64,000 bases of DNA from Micromussa lordhowensis (lineage: Eukaryota; Cnidaria; Anthozoa; Scleractinia; Lobophylliidae): contig OZ026607.1 in the NCBI GenBank assembly GCA_964020085.1, forward strand, positions 17,312,122-17,376,121, given 5' to 3'. Below are positions 50,001 to 56,963 of the stretch, piece by piece. The notes beneath the pieces are model-generated. The model was not told where the DNA came from and ran no database searches. It saw nothing but the letters and a program-made list of their open reading frames with translations. Made by a program: the position numbers and the translations under genes. The number at the start of each line of letters is the position of its first letter. Position 1 is the stretch's first letter.

Positions 50001-51342
50001 ACCGAACGACCTGACGACCGAACGATCTGACGACCGAACGATCTGACGACCGAACGATCTGACGACCGAACGACCTGACGACCGAGCGACCGAACGACCG
50101 AACGACCGAACGACCGAACGACCGAACGACCGAACGACCGAACGACCGAACGACCGAACGACCGAACGACCGAACGACCGAACGACCGAACGACCGAACG
50201 ACCGAACGACCGAACGAACGAACGACCGAACGACCGAACGACCGAACGACCGAACGACCTGACGACCGAACGACCTGACGCGACCGAGCGATCTGACGAC
50301 CGAACGACCTGACGACCGAGCGACCGACCGACCGAACGACCGACCGACCGACCGACCGACCGAACGACCGAACGACCGAACGACCGAACGACCGAACGAC
50401 CGAACGACCGAACGACCGAACGACCGAACGACCGAACGACCGAACGACCTGACGACCGAACGACCTGACGACCTGACGACCGAACGAACTAAGCTGACGT
50501 TGTCGGTGATCAGTCTTAAGTTTCGACCACAAGGCAAATTGTTTCACGTGTGATTGTTTTCTTTCAGTTTTCACAGAGGTGACGTTTTTCGTCCTTCTAC
50601 GCCAGGAAGCTACGCTCCTCCCCTTCGGTCGCACTCAGGTCCCCCGCAGAATTACGCCAGGCAAGGTTACCCTCCTCAACAAAGATCCAATCCCAACACT
50701 CCTCTATCGTCACGTGATTATAATGATCCGAGACGGAACAGCTATGATAGGAACCAGGGTCAACGCTACAATTCTGGTGGTTACCAACGCAACCAACCCA
50801 CCGCGTGGTCGCATACGATGCCTTCCTACCGGGGACCGGGCTCGAGTCAGTCCCAGTTCCCCCGTAATAATTATTCGAACTCATCACGTGACCCACGACA
50901 ACAGCAGAACAATTGGCAGCAAGATCGGGTGCGTACACTGTTATAGACTTCATTTAGTTTGTCTGTGTTGGAGTGGAATTCCATCCGGGGGAGAGGCAAT
51001 ACTCCTGGTCCTCCTACTCCTTTTATTATTCTATCCGGGGGGAGGCAATACTCCTGGTCGCTCTTAGCCTGCGAGCAAGCTATGTTGGAGCAAGGGTGTG
51101 CTACCCCACGAGGTGCCATGAGACGTTGCCCGCAGTGCAAGCTAAGTCGCTTTATGCTACCAAAAAAATGTTCAGCAGCGTCTGTCTTGCTTGAAAACAA
51201 GACGTCCTCATTTGTTAGTGGATACATTATTCTCCAATCCAGCCAAACGGATGTTATTTTATTTATTGTTATTTTTTGTTTGTTTCAGTATGATCGTCGT
51301 CATTCTTATCCGCCTCCTAATAACCGTTACAGACCTTACTAA
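22856..51342 (+). CDS. XRN2: XRN2, nuclear 5'-3' exoribonuclease (36 coding exons)
   Basis: XRN2/Rat1 degrades 5'-monophosphate RNA in the nucleus and drives torpedo transcription termination and rRNA/snoRNA trimming. Thirty-six exons join in frame to 981 codons (human protein 950). Exons: 22856-22930, 25968-26095, 28068-28124, 28311-28365, 28983-29044, 29169-29218, 30713-30774, 31216-31305, 32427-32499, 34792-34842, 34995-35012, 35725-35814, 36686-36735, 37226-37297, 37446-37499, 37986-38065, 38562-38619, 39171-39228, 40309-40358, 40957-41019, 41113-41268, 41743-41799, 41891-41979, 43053-43146, 43258-43308, 43705-43812, 44302-44391, 44480-44552, 45207-45290, 46004-46104, 47160-47239, 48025-48081, 48618-48686, 49259-49384, 50568-50928, 51289-51342. 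All introns are GT-AG. The start [16 protein letters not shown] is the invariant family N-terminus. Confidence 0.96.
23960..25354 (+). repeat. Large fold-back element in XRN2 intron 1
   Basis: The left arm (about 23960-24127) and right arm (about 25175-25354) are inverted copies of roughly 170 bp: TTCCTGCAAAAAGGGCGTAT near the left end is matched by ATACGCCCTTTTTACAGGAA near the right, and GCATACGTTATTTCTCGAA recurs inverted. The 1 kb between the arms has unrecognised short frames (24.3-24.8 kb) and a further hairpin. This looks like a non-autonomous fold-back transposon or two opposed copies of one repeat. No transposase is seen. Confidence 0.7.
24166..24215 (+). repeat. 17-bp perfect inverted repeat (hairpin)
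   Basis: AAAGCCGCGAGCCGTAT and ATACGGCTCGCGGCTTT are exact inverse copies with 16 bases between. It is GC-rich in an AT-rich surround and lies inside the fold-back element, just past its left arm. Confidence 0.8.
26269..26763 (+). mobile_element. MITE with TA flanks and TCTCGCGAGA palindromes
   Basis: Terminal inverted repeats of about 28 bp (left end CAGTACTGCTCAAAGGTAAG, right end its inverse with one mismatch) are flanked by TA on both sides, the target-site signature of Tc1/mariner-like elements. The interior is built of phrases such as GTCTCGTTTCTCGCGAGACG and CACGTCTCGCGAGACG. No transposase. It sits in XRN2 intron 2. Confidence 0.8.
26800..27089 (-). mobile_element. tRNA-derived SINE
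   Basis: Read on the minus strand from 27089, GGTTAGCTCAGTAGGTAGAG is a tRNA D-arm (box A) and GCGGGTTCAAACCCC is a T-arm (box B). The acceptor ends do not pair well, so it is tRNA-derived and not a working tRNA gene. The body continues to about 26800 (phrases TGGGACGTAAAAGAACCCAC, GGGGACGTAGTTCC on the minus strand). It lies directly next to the MITE, in XRN2 intron 2. Confidence 0.7.
27090..27230 (+). repeat. Dispersed repeat (GTTTATTATTATCTCTTTGG family)
   Basis: ATGGTTTATTATTATCTCTT followed by TTTTTCTATCTTAGTAAACT is also found at 56655-56715, inverted at about 49490-49540, and in diverged form at about 46250-46330. Four copies in one window mark it as a dispersed repeat. No coding capacity. 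Confidence 0.7.
27273..27409 (+). repeat. Microsatellites (TTA)n and (TTAA)n
   Basis: TTA/ATT triplets run from about 27273 to 27334 with a few interruptions, and TTAA units run from 27386 to 27409. Leucine-rich frames over the first tract are artefacts. Confidence 0.9.
28428..28956 (+). mobile_element. Pogo/Tigger-type MITE in XRN2 intron 4
   Basis: A 529-bp element starting CAGTGGAACCCCGCT and ending AGCGGGGTTCCACTG, with TA on both sides. CAGTGGAACC ends and TA targets are typical of pogo-like elements of the Tc1/mariner superfamily (inferred from the family). Inside, CCCCGCTATAACGAA is repeated several times in both orientations, mostly near the ends. No transposase frame. Confidence 0.82.
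29901..30671 (+). mobile_element. Long-TIR element in XRN2 intron 6
   Basis: The left end (ATATGTTATGG, then AAACCAGTTTAAATTTTTCA and CAAACTGGTTCATATTTTTC) is mirrored at the right end (TGAAAAATTTAAACTGGTTT, then CCATAACATAT). Arms are about 110 bp and imperfect. The interior has no transposase but contains a tRNA-like stretch at about 30345-30433. Confidence 0.72.
30345..30433 (+). other. tRNA-like sequence with box A and box B
   Basis: TGGTCAAGTGGTAATGAC resembles a D-arm/box A, and GGCGGTTCAAATCCCGG holds a perfect box B (GGTTCRANTCC). The T-stem and acceptor stem do not pair properly, and an A-rich tail (AAAAAGAAAAAAAAG) follows. This fits a short tRNA-derived SINE inserted in the TIR element better than a real tRNA gene. 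Confidence 0.55.
31683..31737 (+). repeat. 13-bp perfect inverted repeat
   Basis: ACCTGTATTAAGC and GCTTAATACAGGT are exact inverse copies 29 bases apart, looking like the ends of a tiny deleted MITE in XRN2 intron 8. Confidence 0.65.
31784..32184 (+). mobile_element. MITE-like element with CTGTAAATCA ends
   Basis: It starts ACTGTAAATCATTGGATTAG and ends CTAATTTGATGATTTACGGT, imperfect inverse ends about 400 bp apart. Near both ends GCGCTTATTTTAAATTTAGG-like phrases repeat. Related phrases (AATAAGCACCC, AATAAGCGCCC) appear at 39.37-40.04 kb. In XRN2 intron 8. Confidence 0.6.
33784..34433 (+). mobile_element. MITE-like element with GGGGTGGCGAATGGT ends
   Basis: ATAGGGGTGGCGAATGGT at the left is mirrored by ACCATTCGCCACCCCTCCCT at the right, about 650 bp apart. 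No transposase; the short frames inside are not recognisable. In XRN2 intron 9. Confidence 0.72.
35725..36735 (+). CDS. XRN2: XRN2 exons 12-13: CCHC zinc knuckle
   Basis: Exons 12 and 13 encode residues 241-287. The zinc knuckle is Cys264-x2-Cys267-x4-His272-x4-Cys277 ([14 protein letters not shown]), split by the intron after the glycine that precedes His272. Position and spacing match the CCHC finger of metazoan XRN2, a feature that separates XRN2 from cytoplasmic XRN1. The intron between them holds a diverged tandem duplication. Confidence 0.93.
35905..36430 (+). repeat. Diverged tandem duplication in XRN2 intron 12
   Basis: TATCAAACAC, TCCAAACACTGAGAAGAG, GTGTTTG, TTCTTCTCAATCAAAACAAA, AACTAAGGAATGAATGG and GATTTCCTTTGTTTAAACTT occur in the first half and again in the same order, with changes, in the second half. 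The offset is about 236 bp at the 3' side and larger at the 5' side because of an insertion in copy 1. Confidence 0.65.
36918..37184 (+). mobile_element. MITE related to the TAGACCAATTTC family
   Basis: The ends AATAGACCAATTTCAAATC and TTGAAATTGGCCTATT are inverse copies. Inside, GGGAATAAAACAAAAGAAAT and its inverse ATTTCTTTTGTTTTATTCCC form a second hairpin. The ends match those of the element at 42011-42175. In XRN2 intron 13. Confidence 0.7.
37226..40358 (+). CDS. XRN2: XRN2 exons 14-19: catalytic region CR2
   Basis: Residues 288-411. The exons carry [17 protein letters not shown], then the strongly conserved [20 protein letters not shown] (Asp345 in the GNDF motif, a metal ligand in the family), then [17 protein letters not shown] and the [15 protein letters not shown] helix. 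Together with CR1 this forms the nuclease core. No residue expected of the family is missing. Confidence 0.94.
38801..38929 (+). repeat. Fold-back element in XRN2 intron 17
   Basis: ATATGAATTTTATGTT and TGGCAAGAACAATATCTCAC are mirrored by GTGAGATATTGTCCTTGCCA and AACATAAAATTCATACC, with loop GAGTGAACGAAGTGAATGA. The arms are about 50 bp with few mismatches; CACG/CGTG mark the outer ends. Confidence 0.75.
39360..40050 (+). repeat. Repeat-like block in XRN2 intron 18
   Basis: GAATAAGCACCCACCCTG near the left and CTAATAAGCGCCCAGGGTGC near the right are related to the 31784-32184 element. Between them a short + frame at about 39479-39620 is acidic ([20 protein letters not shown]), reminiscent of acidic tails of transposase-like proteins but not identifiable. 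Probably a decayed DNA transposon. Confidence 0.4.
40957..41979 (+). CDS. XRN2: XRN2 exons 20-23: linker with basic patch and likely NLS
   Basis: Residues 412-533. They begin with a highly basic helix ([19 protein letters not shown]), pass through a Pro/Ser/Thr/Ala-rich loop (exon 21), and end in [15 protein letters not shown], equivalent to the KRKAEDSDSE segment of the human protein. This variable linker is longer than in human XRN2 and is where most of the extra length lies. The basic clusters probably act in nuclear import. Confidence 0.88.
42011..42175 (+). mobile_element. Compact MITE with long inverted repeats
   Basis: ATAGACCAATTTCGATATAT at the left is mirrored by ATATATCGAAATTGGTCTAT at the right, and AATAGACCTCAGTACGAGG by CCTCGTGCTGAGGTCTATT inside. 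Almost the whole 165 bp folds back on itself. Relatives lie at 16790-16860 (half) and 36918-37184. In XRN2 intron 23. Confidence 0.8.
42312..42766 (-). mobile_element. MITE-like element with AAGGTGGCTC ends, copy 2
   Basis: AAGGTAGCTCAAAACC at the left pairs with GTTCAGAGCCACCTT at about 42641-42655, and a further end CTGTTCTGAGCCACCTT follows at about 42749-42765. Internal phrases match 21061-21617 in inverted order (CCAATCATTGGTGAACACG, GGTTACCATAGCAACAG). Probably one full copy followed by a truncated one. Confidence 0.65.
43053..48686 (+). CDS. XRN2: XRN2 exons 24-33: post-CR2 segment of the nuclease fold
   Basis: Residues 533-802. They include [15 protein letters not shown], the [19 protein letters not shown] motif, [30 protein letters not shown], the [20 protein letters not shown] block and [12 protein letters not shown]. 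All are strongly conserved in Rat1/XRN2 and pack against the catalytic core. Exon phases run continuously through the ten exons. A repeat of GTCCGAAA type sits in the intron before exon 31. Confidence 0.93.
46745..47095 (+). repeat. Dispersed repeat with GTCCGAAA phrases, copy 1
   Basis: AAGTGTCCGAAAAC, TTTAAAGCGTCCGATATATT, GGTTGAGTCAACGCCTTGAT, GTAAATTTACTTTAG and AACGTCCGAAATTTTAATGC occur in the same order as diverged counterparts at 61421-61815. In XRN2 intron 30. No coding frame. Confidence 0.7.
49259..51342 (+). CDS. XRN2: XRN2 exons 34-36: disordered C-terminal tail
   Basis: Residues 802-981. Exon 34 keeps a conserved segment ([19 protein letters not shown]). Exon 35 is the longest (361 bp) and is low complexity, rich in Pro, Ser, Arg, Asn, Gln and Tyr, like the C-terminal tails of animal XRN2. 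Exon 36 adds 17 residues ending NNRYRPY before TAA at 51340-51342. The intron between exons 34 and 35 carries the 8-bp satellite. Confidence 0.9.
49480..49615 (-). repeat. Dispersed repeat (GTTTATTATTATCTC family), inverted copy
   Basis: Read on the minus strand this stretch matches 56568-56720: CTTGAAAAGTTTAGCCTAAA, then TTTATGGTTTATTACTG and TTTTTCTATCTTAG. It lies in XRN2 intron 34, left of the satellite. Confidence 0.7.
49918..50487 (+). repeat. 8-bp satellite (CGAACGAC)n in XRN2 intron 34
   Basis: About 70 units of CGAACGAC over 570 bp, with interspersed variant units CTGACGAC, CGAGCGAT and pure CGACCGAC tracts. It is in the 1.18-kb intron before the last long exon. Because 8 is not a multiple of 3 and the unit has no stop on the minus strand, two long minus frames (about 250 codons of Arg-Ser-Phe-Gly-Val) appear; they are not genes. 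Confidence 0.95.
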
Positions 51343-51858
51343 GATGACGTCATCATTATCATCCAACCAATCAGCAGTTTCAACACTTTCAAATTCCTGG
51401 GTGAAAAGGAATGGTCTGATTTTTGCAGGAATGTTTCGCATGACGCTGTTTTGTTATGCCGTGAAGTTATCACTGCGGAATCAAACTATGGAATGGCTGG
51501 ATTCCATTATCGTGACAACGTGTCTTACTTATAAACTGTTCAATCGTTATTGCTTCGAATTAGACCGGTGTCATGGTCGCGGCTTGTTTAGAAATGGCTT
51601 TTCACAAGTTTGAAATAATGACGATGTTCCTAACTCTTTTGTTTTCTTCGAAAAAGAAAGATTTGCTGTTACTTTCTAGGACGAAACTTCAAGATTTAAC
51701 TGACAAATGTTTTATGTAAGAGATTATTTCTCATTTAGTTTCTCAGTTTCTCTTTGGTTTAGCATATTTGAGCGTGGGTTATTAGTTTGCTTTTGTTGAT
51801 GGATGTTTGGCCGTTTTTTATGGATCAAAAATCGTCAGCGAAGTCGTTTACAAATGGG

Positions 51859-51864
51859 AATAAA
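51859..51864 (+). terminator. Likely XRN2 polyadenylation signal
   Basis: AATAAA lies 517 bases after the XRN2 stop codon, in T-rich sequence expected of a 3' UTR end. It is the first canonical signal found on the + strand downstream of the stop. Confidence 0.55.
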
Positions 51865-51899
51865 AGTCACTGTAAATAATTCCACTTTTCGCTAAACAA

Positions 51900-53760
51900 G
51901 TGTTTTAGATACTCTATTAAATAATTACTTTTACGTTGTTCTTTCCTGGTCGTTTCATGTCTTCTTGAATTGAAATTGTGCATTTGAGACCGTTTGATCA
52001 TGAACTGCATTCTCTACACGTTGCGTTCCCTGTGTATTTTTTCTATGCGCATCTCTGTGGGCTTCCCCATTGGTTTACCTGTGGTTTCCTTGCCGTTGCC
52101 GTCTGTCCGCGCCCTCCCCCTCCCTTTCCAGTGTTTGCTCTACCGTTACGACTTGCTCACCCTCGTGCAGCATATTTTATCGTGTATTGTATCCGTCCCC
52201 TTACGGTTCTGTCCATTCCGGTGTACATTACCCTATGCGTTCCCCCATGGATTATTGATCAGTTCCTTATAGCATTTCCCACGAATAGCGAAGCGCGCGA
52301 GAAAATAGAATGCAAATGATTATACCCCTCACTAGACTCATACAACATCAGCGCGTCCTGAGAGAACTGGACGGAATCTAGGCGAAGTTTTAGTTTCAAA
52401 AATGTGTTTTAGGAACACCGGCTGTTTTAGAAATTGTTTAAGGGAAATCGTCCGCCATTCCGGTTTGTTTGTCTGAGTCATGACGTCACTCGCGCACTTT
52501 GCTAATTAATGTTGTTTCCTTTAGGTGTAAATATGAACCTATTCAATGGCCTAGTGCATTATTGATCCTCCGTATCCAGGTGCGTTCTGTCTTTGCAAGC
52601 AGTAACAGCACCCGAGCAAAGTTCAGGAGAGCATGGGTTCAAAGTCCGTCGGGGAACAAGTTGTATTTTCTTTATTCCATGCTCGTGTTAAACTCATATT
52701 GTTTTGTGTAACACTAACATTTTATTTTTCTTATTTCCTTTCATTACTTGAACTTATTTCGTAGTAAAAACGCTCTTAAAGATTAGGGATTAAACCTGGG
52801 TTACTGTAAAATTCCCATGTAGCATCCCCTTGGTTTTATCAGTTATTCTGGCTCAGACGTCTTTCCTTTGTCCTTTGTCCTGGGTGGGGATTTCCTGGTA
52901 CTTTTGACGTAAAATATTAGCCCTGGGGTGAGGCATTTGACGACAATTTTCTTACAAATGTCAAATCCCAGCCCTTTGCCCTACTTCCTCCCTCTTTTCC
53001 CAGCCAGCTTAACAAGCAATATGATTAATTGTAAGTGAAAGAATTTTGCCCTCATAGCGGAGCCCCATACCCATATAGGAAAGAAAAGGAAACCCATAAA
53101 TTGATTTTCTCGTGGTTATCATGGCTAGCGGTATTTATTGTGGGCGCGAACACAAGACAACGACAGCGACGGCGACCAAGTTGCTAATGGCTAATAGGTT
53201 GAAAGATATGCACATTTGGTTTAGAGCGTCCTTCTTTGATATTGGACATCCATGTTAAGGTCAATTGACACCTGTCAAAACAAGGCCTCTGCCGACCAGT
53301 ATCACATGACCAAATCGCAGGCTCAGTGTTTTTTGCTGCTTTTGTTTTGTGTATTTTGAGGACTTTGAGATTATTCAAACTCAAATCAGAAGGCCAAACA
53401 ACATAAACAGAAAACCTCACCACAAAACTCAAATCAAAATTCTTGCCTATCCTGGGTTGGCTTAATCGGGCTTTAAACATCCCAGCCCAGGAGCTCCGCT
53501 TTTAGGCTTGGCTACATCAATATTTTATGTTTCTCATGGAACACTAGTTGCAAGTAGAAAAGCTGGTCGCCATCAAATTAAGTTGAAAATTGTGAAATTA
53601 TGGAAATTATGAACTGGAACTTTCTAAGATTTTCATTTCTGTAAAACCTGTAATTCACGAAATATCGATTTCTTTTTGGCTAAATAACACGTCTCAAAGC
53701 ATGTACAATCTTTTCAACCGTTTAAGTACTCAAAAGTACCAGTGAAACAAAGTTTTCGTT
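51900..53760. other. Intergenic region after XRN2
   Basis: No clear gene. Three overlapping + frames at 51.98-52.32 kb are Pro/Ser/Tyr-rich and lie just after XRN2; a pyrimidine tract ending in AG at 52130-52131 could be an acceptor, but the reading phase does not fit XRN2 exon 35. The rest is ordinary AT-rich sequence. Confidence 0.4.
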
Positions 53761-53945
53761 AAGCCTGGTTTTCACTGGCGACGCAAGCATATTGCAAGCA
53801 CAAGCGCAAGCACAAGGATCCAAATTTTTCCTTGTTCTTGTGCTTGCGCTTATGCTTGCGTTCGCTTGCGTTGTGTGAAAACGGAGAATTATGCTTGCGC
53901 TTGTGCTTCCGCTTATGCTTGCGTCGCTAGTGAAAACCAGGCTTT
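53761..53945 (+). mobile_element. Short MITE with AAGCCTGGTTTTCACT ends
   Basis: A 185-bp element: AAGCCTGGTTTTCACTGGCG at the left, CGCTAGTGAAAACCAGGCTT at the right. The interior is repeats of GCTTGCGCTTGTGCTT and its inverse, so it can fold into a long hairpin. No coding capacity. Confidence 0.85.
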
Positions 53946-54831
53946 ACGTAAGCTTATGTGCACACCGAGGATGGTCAAAGACGACACTTTGCATCTTGAG
54001 GTCGCTGAATAGGTGAGCGAATGTCCCTCCAAAACGTTCCACCAGCAAACGCTTGTGTCTGGGCCACGTTTAGGAACATTTCTTGTAATGTAGACATGGA
54101 GGGCATTAAGCAAATTTTCAAGGAATAAGCGGAGCTTTCAAGCAGCTCCAGCGAAAAATAAGGCAGGCCAGGCGAAAATCAAGTTGAGCCCAAGGGCCAC
54201 CTGTCTTTCTTAGCCGGCGGGGACTTGGCGCGAGGAACGAAGAGGGTCCCGGGGTTGTCCCGGGGCAGGCTCTTCGCAAAAAAAAAAGGAAAAAAAAAAA
54301 AAAAGAGGGGAAAGAAAGAGAATAAGCCTTATCCTACCCCCACCACGAAGCCCGAAAAGAGCCAGAGCCTGCACGCAGCCTCTCTAAAGACTCAGACACA
54401 TGTAGCAGTGCACTTGTTGATCATTAAGTAACAGTTGCTCTTCTACAAACCTTAACGGATTTTAACAAAGAGAGCATGTTTATGGAAAAATTCACCGAAA
54501 ATTCTTCTATCTTGTTATTGATCAATAATTTCGTCATAACATTGTCGGTCAAAGTAGCTAATAAGGTAGTAGTTTTAATCTTCTCGAGGGGCTGTAGTTG
54601 TTATCTGACGGTTTCAGTCAGAGACCAACCAACCAGTGGACATTTTCGGGAAGGAAACCAGCGTTGGATGAGTGAAAATCTTCATCCAAGAATCTAGCCA
54701 ATCAACTCATACGTCCTCGCGATCAGAGCCATTTTTTCATCCTGTCTAGGCCCCGTCGGCTATAGTGGGTCGAAATTCATTTCAGAAGAAAAGGGTATGG
54801 GTTGAGTCTGGAAGTTCTAATAGAAGACTTG

Positions 54832-54914
54832 CTATTTAACTTGGAAACGATTTTAAGTAACCGCGAACCAGTAACTGGTTCGCGGTTACTTAAAATCGTT
54901 TCCAAGTTAAATAG
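54832..54914 (+). repeat. Perfect 41-bp inverted repeat with a 1-base spacer
   Basis: The left arm 54832-54872 (starts CTATTTAACTTGGAAACG) and right arm 54874-54914 (ends CGTTTCCAAGTTAAATAG) are exact inverse copies around one A. It stands 29 bases before a tRNA-derived sequence. A palindrome this long without mismatches is unstable over time, so it should be young or maintained. Confidence 0.92.
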
Positions 54915-54943
54915 TCCTCGTCCAACGTGACCGGCTCCCAGCT

Positions 54944-55100
54944 GGCACGATAGCTCAGTTGGTAGAGCACTGCACCGGTATCGCAAGTCATGGACGGGTT
55001 TGAATCCCATTCAGGCAATAATTTAACAACACCTCATAACTGCGATGATCATTCATGTCTTTATAATTCCACTGATTTTAATACGCCTGAAATAAGTGAT
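54944..55100 (+). mobile_element. tRNA-derived SINE
   Basis: ATAGCTCAGTTGGTAGAGCA is a textbook D-arm/box A and GGGTTTGAATCCC a T-arm/box B core. The anticodon arm and acceptor stem do not pair well (GGCACGA against TCAGGCA), so it is not a working tRNA. The unique tail (ACAACACCTCATAACTGCGA and on) suggests a SINE body. Confidence 0.65.
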
Positions 55101-55760
55101 TTCTCTAACAACGTATTGGTAAATTATTATTTTTTTATTTTCAATGTTCGTTGCTAAAAATATTTTTGTCATACTTAGAATTGTTGCTAATTAATGTTAC
55201 AACTTGTTTACCATTTCATATTTGCTACAGTTGAAACAAGAAAGAATTATCCTGTATTGGAGTGTTGTCAATAAAATATTCTTTATTGCTTACAATTGCT
55301 TATAAATTGTTTCTTTTTTTTCTGTCTCCTCCGAAAATGACCTAAAAAAATAAAGCGCTTTCTTAAGGAGCCTAGAAACGCAATGCGCTTGACCTCTGTG
55401 GATTCTTACCTAATCTTCACCCACAAAAGATTAGATTCTGACCCACTGCAGGTTCCACTTAACAGATATTGTTCTTGCCAAGATTCCCGCCAAAAGGCTT
55501 TTTTTTGTTACAGCAAGATGACTTGACAATTTAAAACCACACTAGGGAAACCTATTTTCCTTTGGTAAAATACTAATTATAACGCTTTATCAAATTGATC
55601 AAATCAAATATCCTAATTTTTTTATTTTTGCAGATTAAATTCGTAGTTTTCTGTTTCAGTAAAATGCAATAGTCAGGTCTGCCACAGGTCAATATAAAAC
55701 TCAACTGCGACAGGAATAAATAGAACAAAGAATGATCATACATAGTTTTGTGTACATGAA

Positions 55761-56140
55761 GGGGTTTTCAATTTAGTGTCGTATAACCAATAGCAAAGTT
55801 ATCGCTCTGACCAATTACAAAGAACACGTATATCGCGAAAGAGCTTGCTTATTATTCACTTATTGCTAGTAGAGGCGGTTTTCAATTGAGTGTTGTAAAA
55901 CCAAACCAAAGTAATCACTCTAGCCAATCACAAAGGACAGAGGAAAAAACAGCGAACCAATCAAAACTCGAAGAAATTACATGTAGCTGATGCAAGGCGC
56001 GGGAAAACGAGTACGAGTGAATCACGATTGGTTTTGAATTATGATTGGATGAAAAAGTGGCGGGAGTTTCTTTTTAGCCAATCGTGTTGGGTAGTAAGAG
56101 CGAAACCGATTACTTTTCGACACTCGAGTGAAAACCGCTC
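55761..56140 (+). repeat. GGTTTTCAATTGAGTGT repeat, two direct and one inverted unit
   Basis: GGGGTTTTCAATTTAGTGTC (55761), GGCGGTTTTCAATTGAGTGT (55874) and the inverse CACTCGAGTGAAAACCGC (to 56140) delimit a composite repeat, with AACCAATAGCAAAG and AGCCAATCACAAAGG phrases inside. Probably a MITE family with nested copies. Confidence 0.65.
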
Positions 56141-56567
56141 TAAACATTCATTACATATCTACTAAGCATTTGCCGGATGGAGTCCAGGGTCCTTCTCCGA
56201 AATGGCCGTGTATCGCATGAGAGCTTGACTACAAATCATATATTAACTAGTATCTACTAAGCATTCTACCATTAATGTAAGGAATGGCGATATTGTTCAG
56301 GAATTACATCTAGAAGACCTGCAAGAAAAGAAACAATCTTCTGTTTACTATCGTAGAAAAATTTTAAAAAGATCACAGGGGTACCGTAAAAGAATAATAA
56401 ACGTTCTATTTTACAAGATCTTACAAACATGAGCCTTGATAAGTAGGGGGATTTTATGAAGACACAAGGTTACAGAGAAGACAATAACAAGACTGAAGAC
56501 TGCAAAGAGATGGTAAAAGGGAAATTATTATAAATGACAGAATTAAAGGGGCCACATCACGATTTGC

Positions 56568-56720
56568 TCGTCTTGAAAAGTTTAGCCTAAATCTCTTTAA
56601 GTTCGTCGTTAGCAATCCGTTCTAATCTTCTCTACCTTAAACCACACTTGTTTCTTTATGGTTTATTATTATCTCTTTGGTATTTTTCTATCTTAGTAAA
56701 CTACTATTTTCAGATTTCCT
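56568..56720 (+). repeat. Dispersed repeat (GTTTATTATTATCTC family)
   Basis: Matches 27090-27230 directly and 49480-49615 inverted. It includes CTTGAAAAGTTTAGCCTAAA and TTTTTCTATCTTAGTAAACT. No gene. Confidence 0.7.
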
Positions 56721-56963
56721 TTAATTTAAAGGTTATTTTGTACGGGGCAAAATAACTCAAAATACCGTGTTTTTAAAAAAACAAAACCCAGTTCTGAAGA
56801 GTGCCGGCCCACAGAATACAAGGACGATTACCTTTAGACTCCATCCAATTCCTACTAAAGAGACGTGCAAAATATCTCTAAAAGTTGAGAGGCAAAAGGA
56901 CACTGCGTTAGTAGTATAAGGAGGTAATATGAACCAAGAAACATCACGTGATCTATCACTTAC

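Noticed and set aside
49918..50487. Regular repeats considered as a CRISPR-like array
   Set aside because: The units are pure 8-bp tandem repeats with no spacers, and the DNA is from an animal.
49785..50634. Two 250-codon minus-strand frames rich in Arg, Ser, Phe, Gly and Val
   Set aside because: They are translations of the 8-bp satellite, whose unit has no stop on that strand; no conserved domain and they overlap XRN2 exon 35 antisense.
50579..51067. 162-codon + frame and antisense frames across XRN2 exon 35
   Set aside because: They are out-of-frame shadows of the true exon, which continues the XRN2 reading frame and ends at a GT donor.
54225..54431. Lys-rich + frame
   Set aside because: Produced by a long A-run; no homology and no splice partners seen.
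54944..55018. Possible functional tRNA gene
   Set aside because: Box A and B are good but the acceptor and T stems do not pair; better explained as a tRNA-derived SINE.
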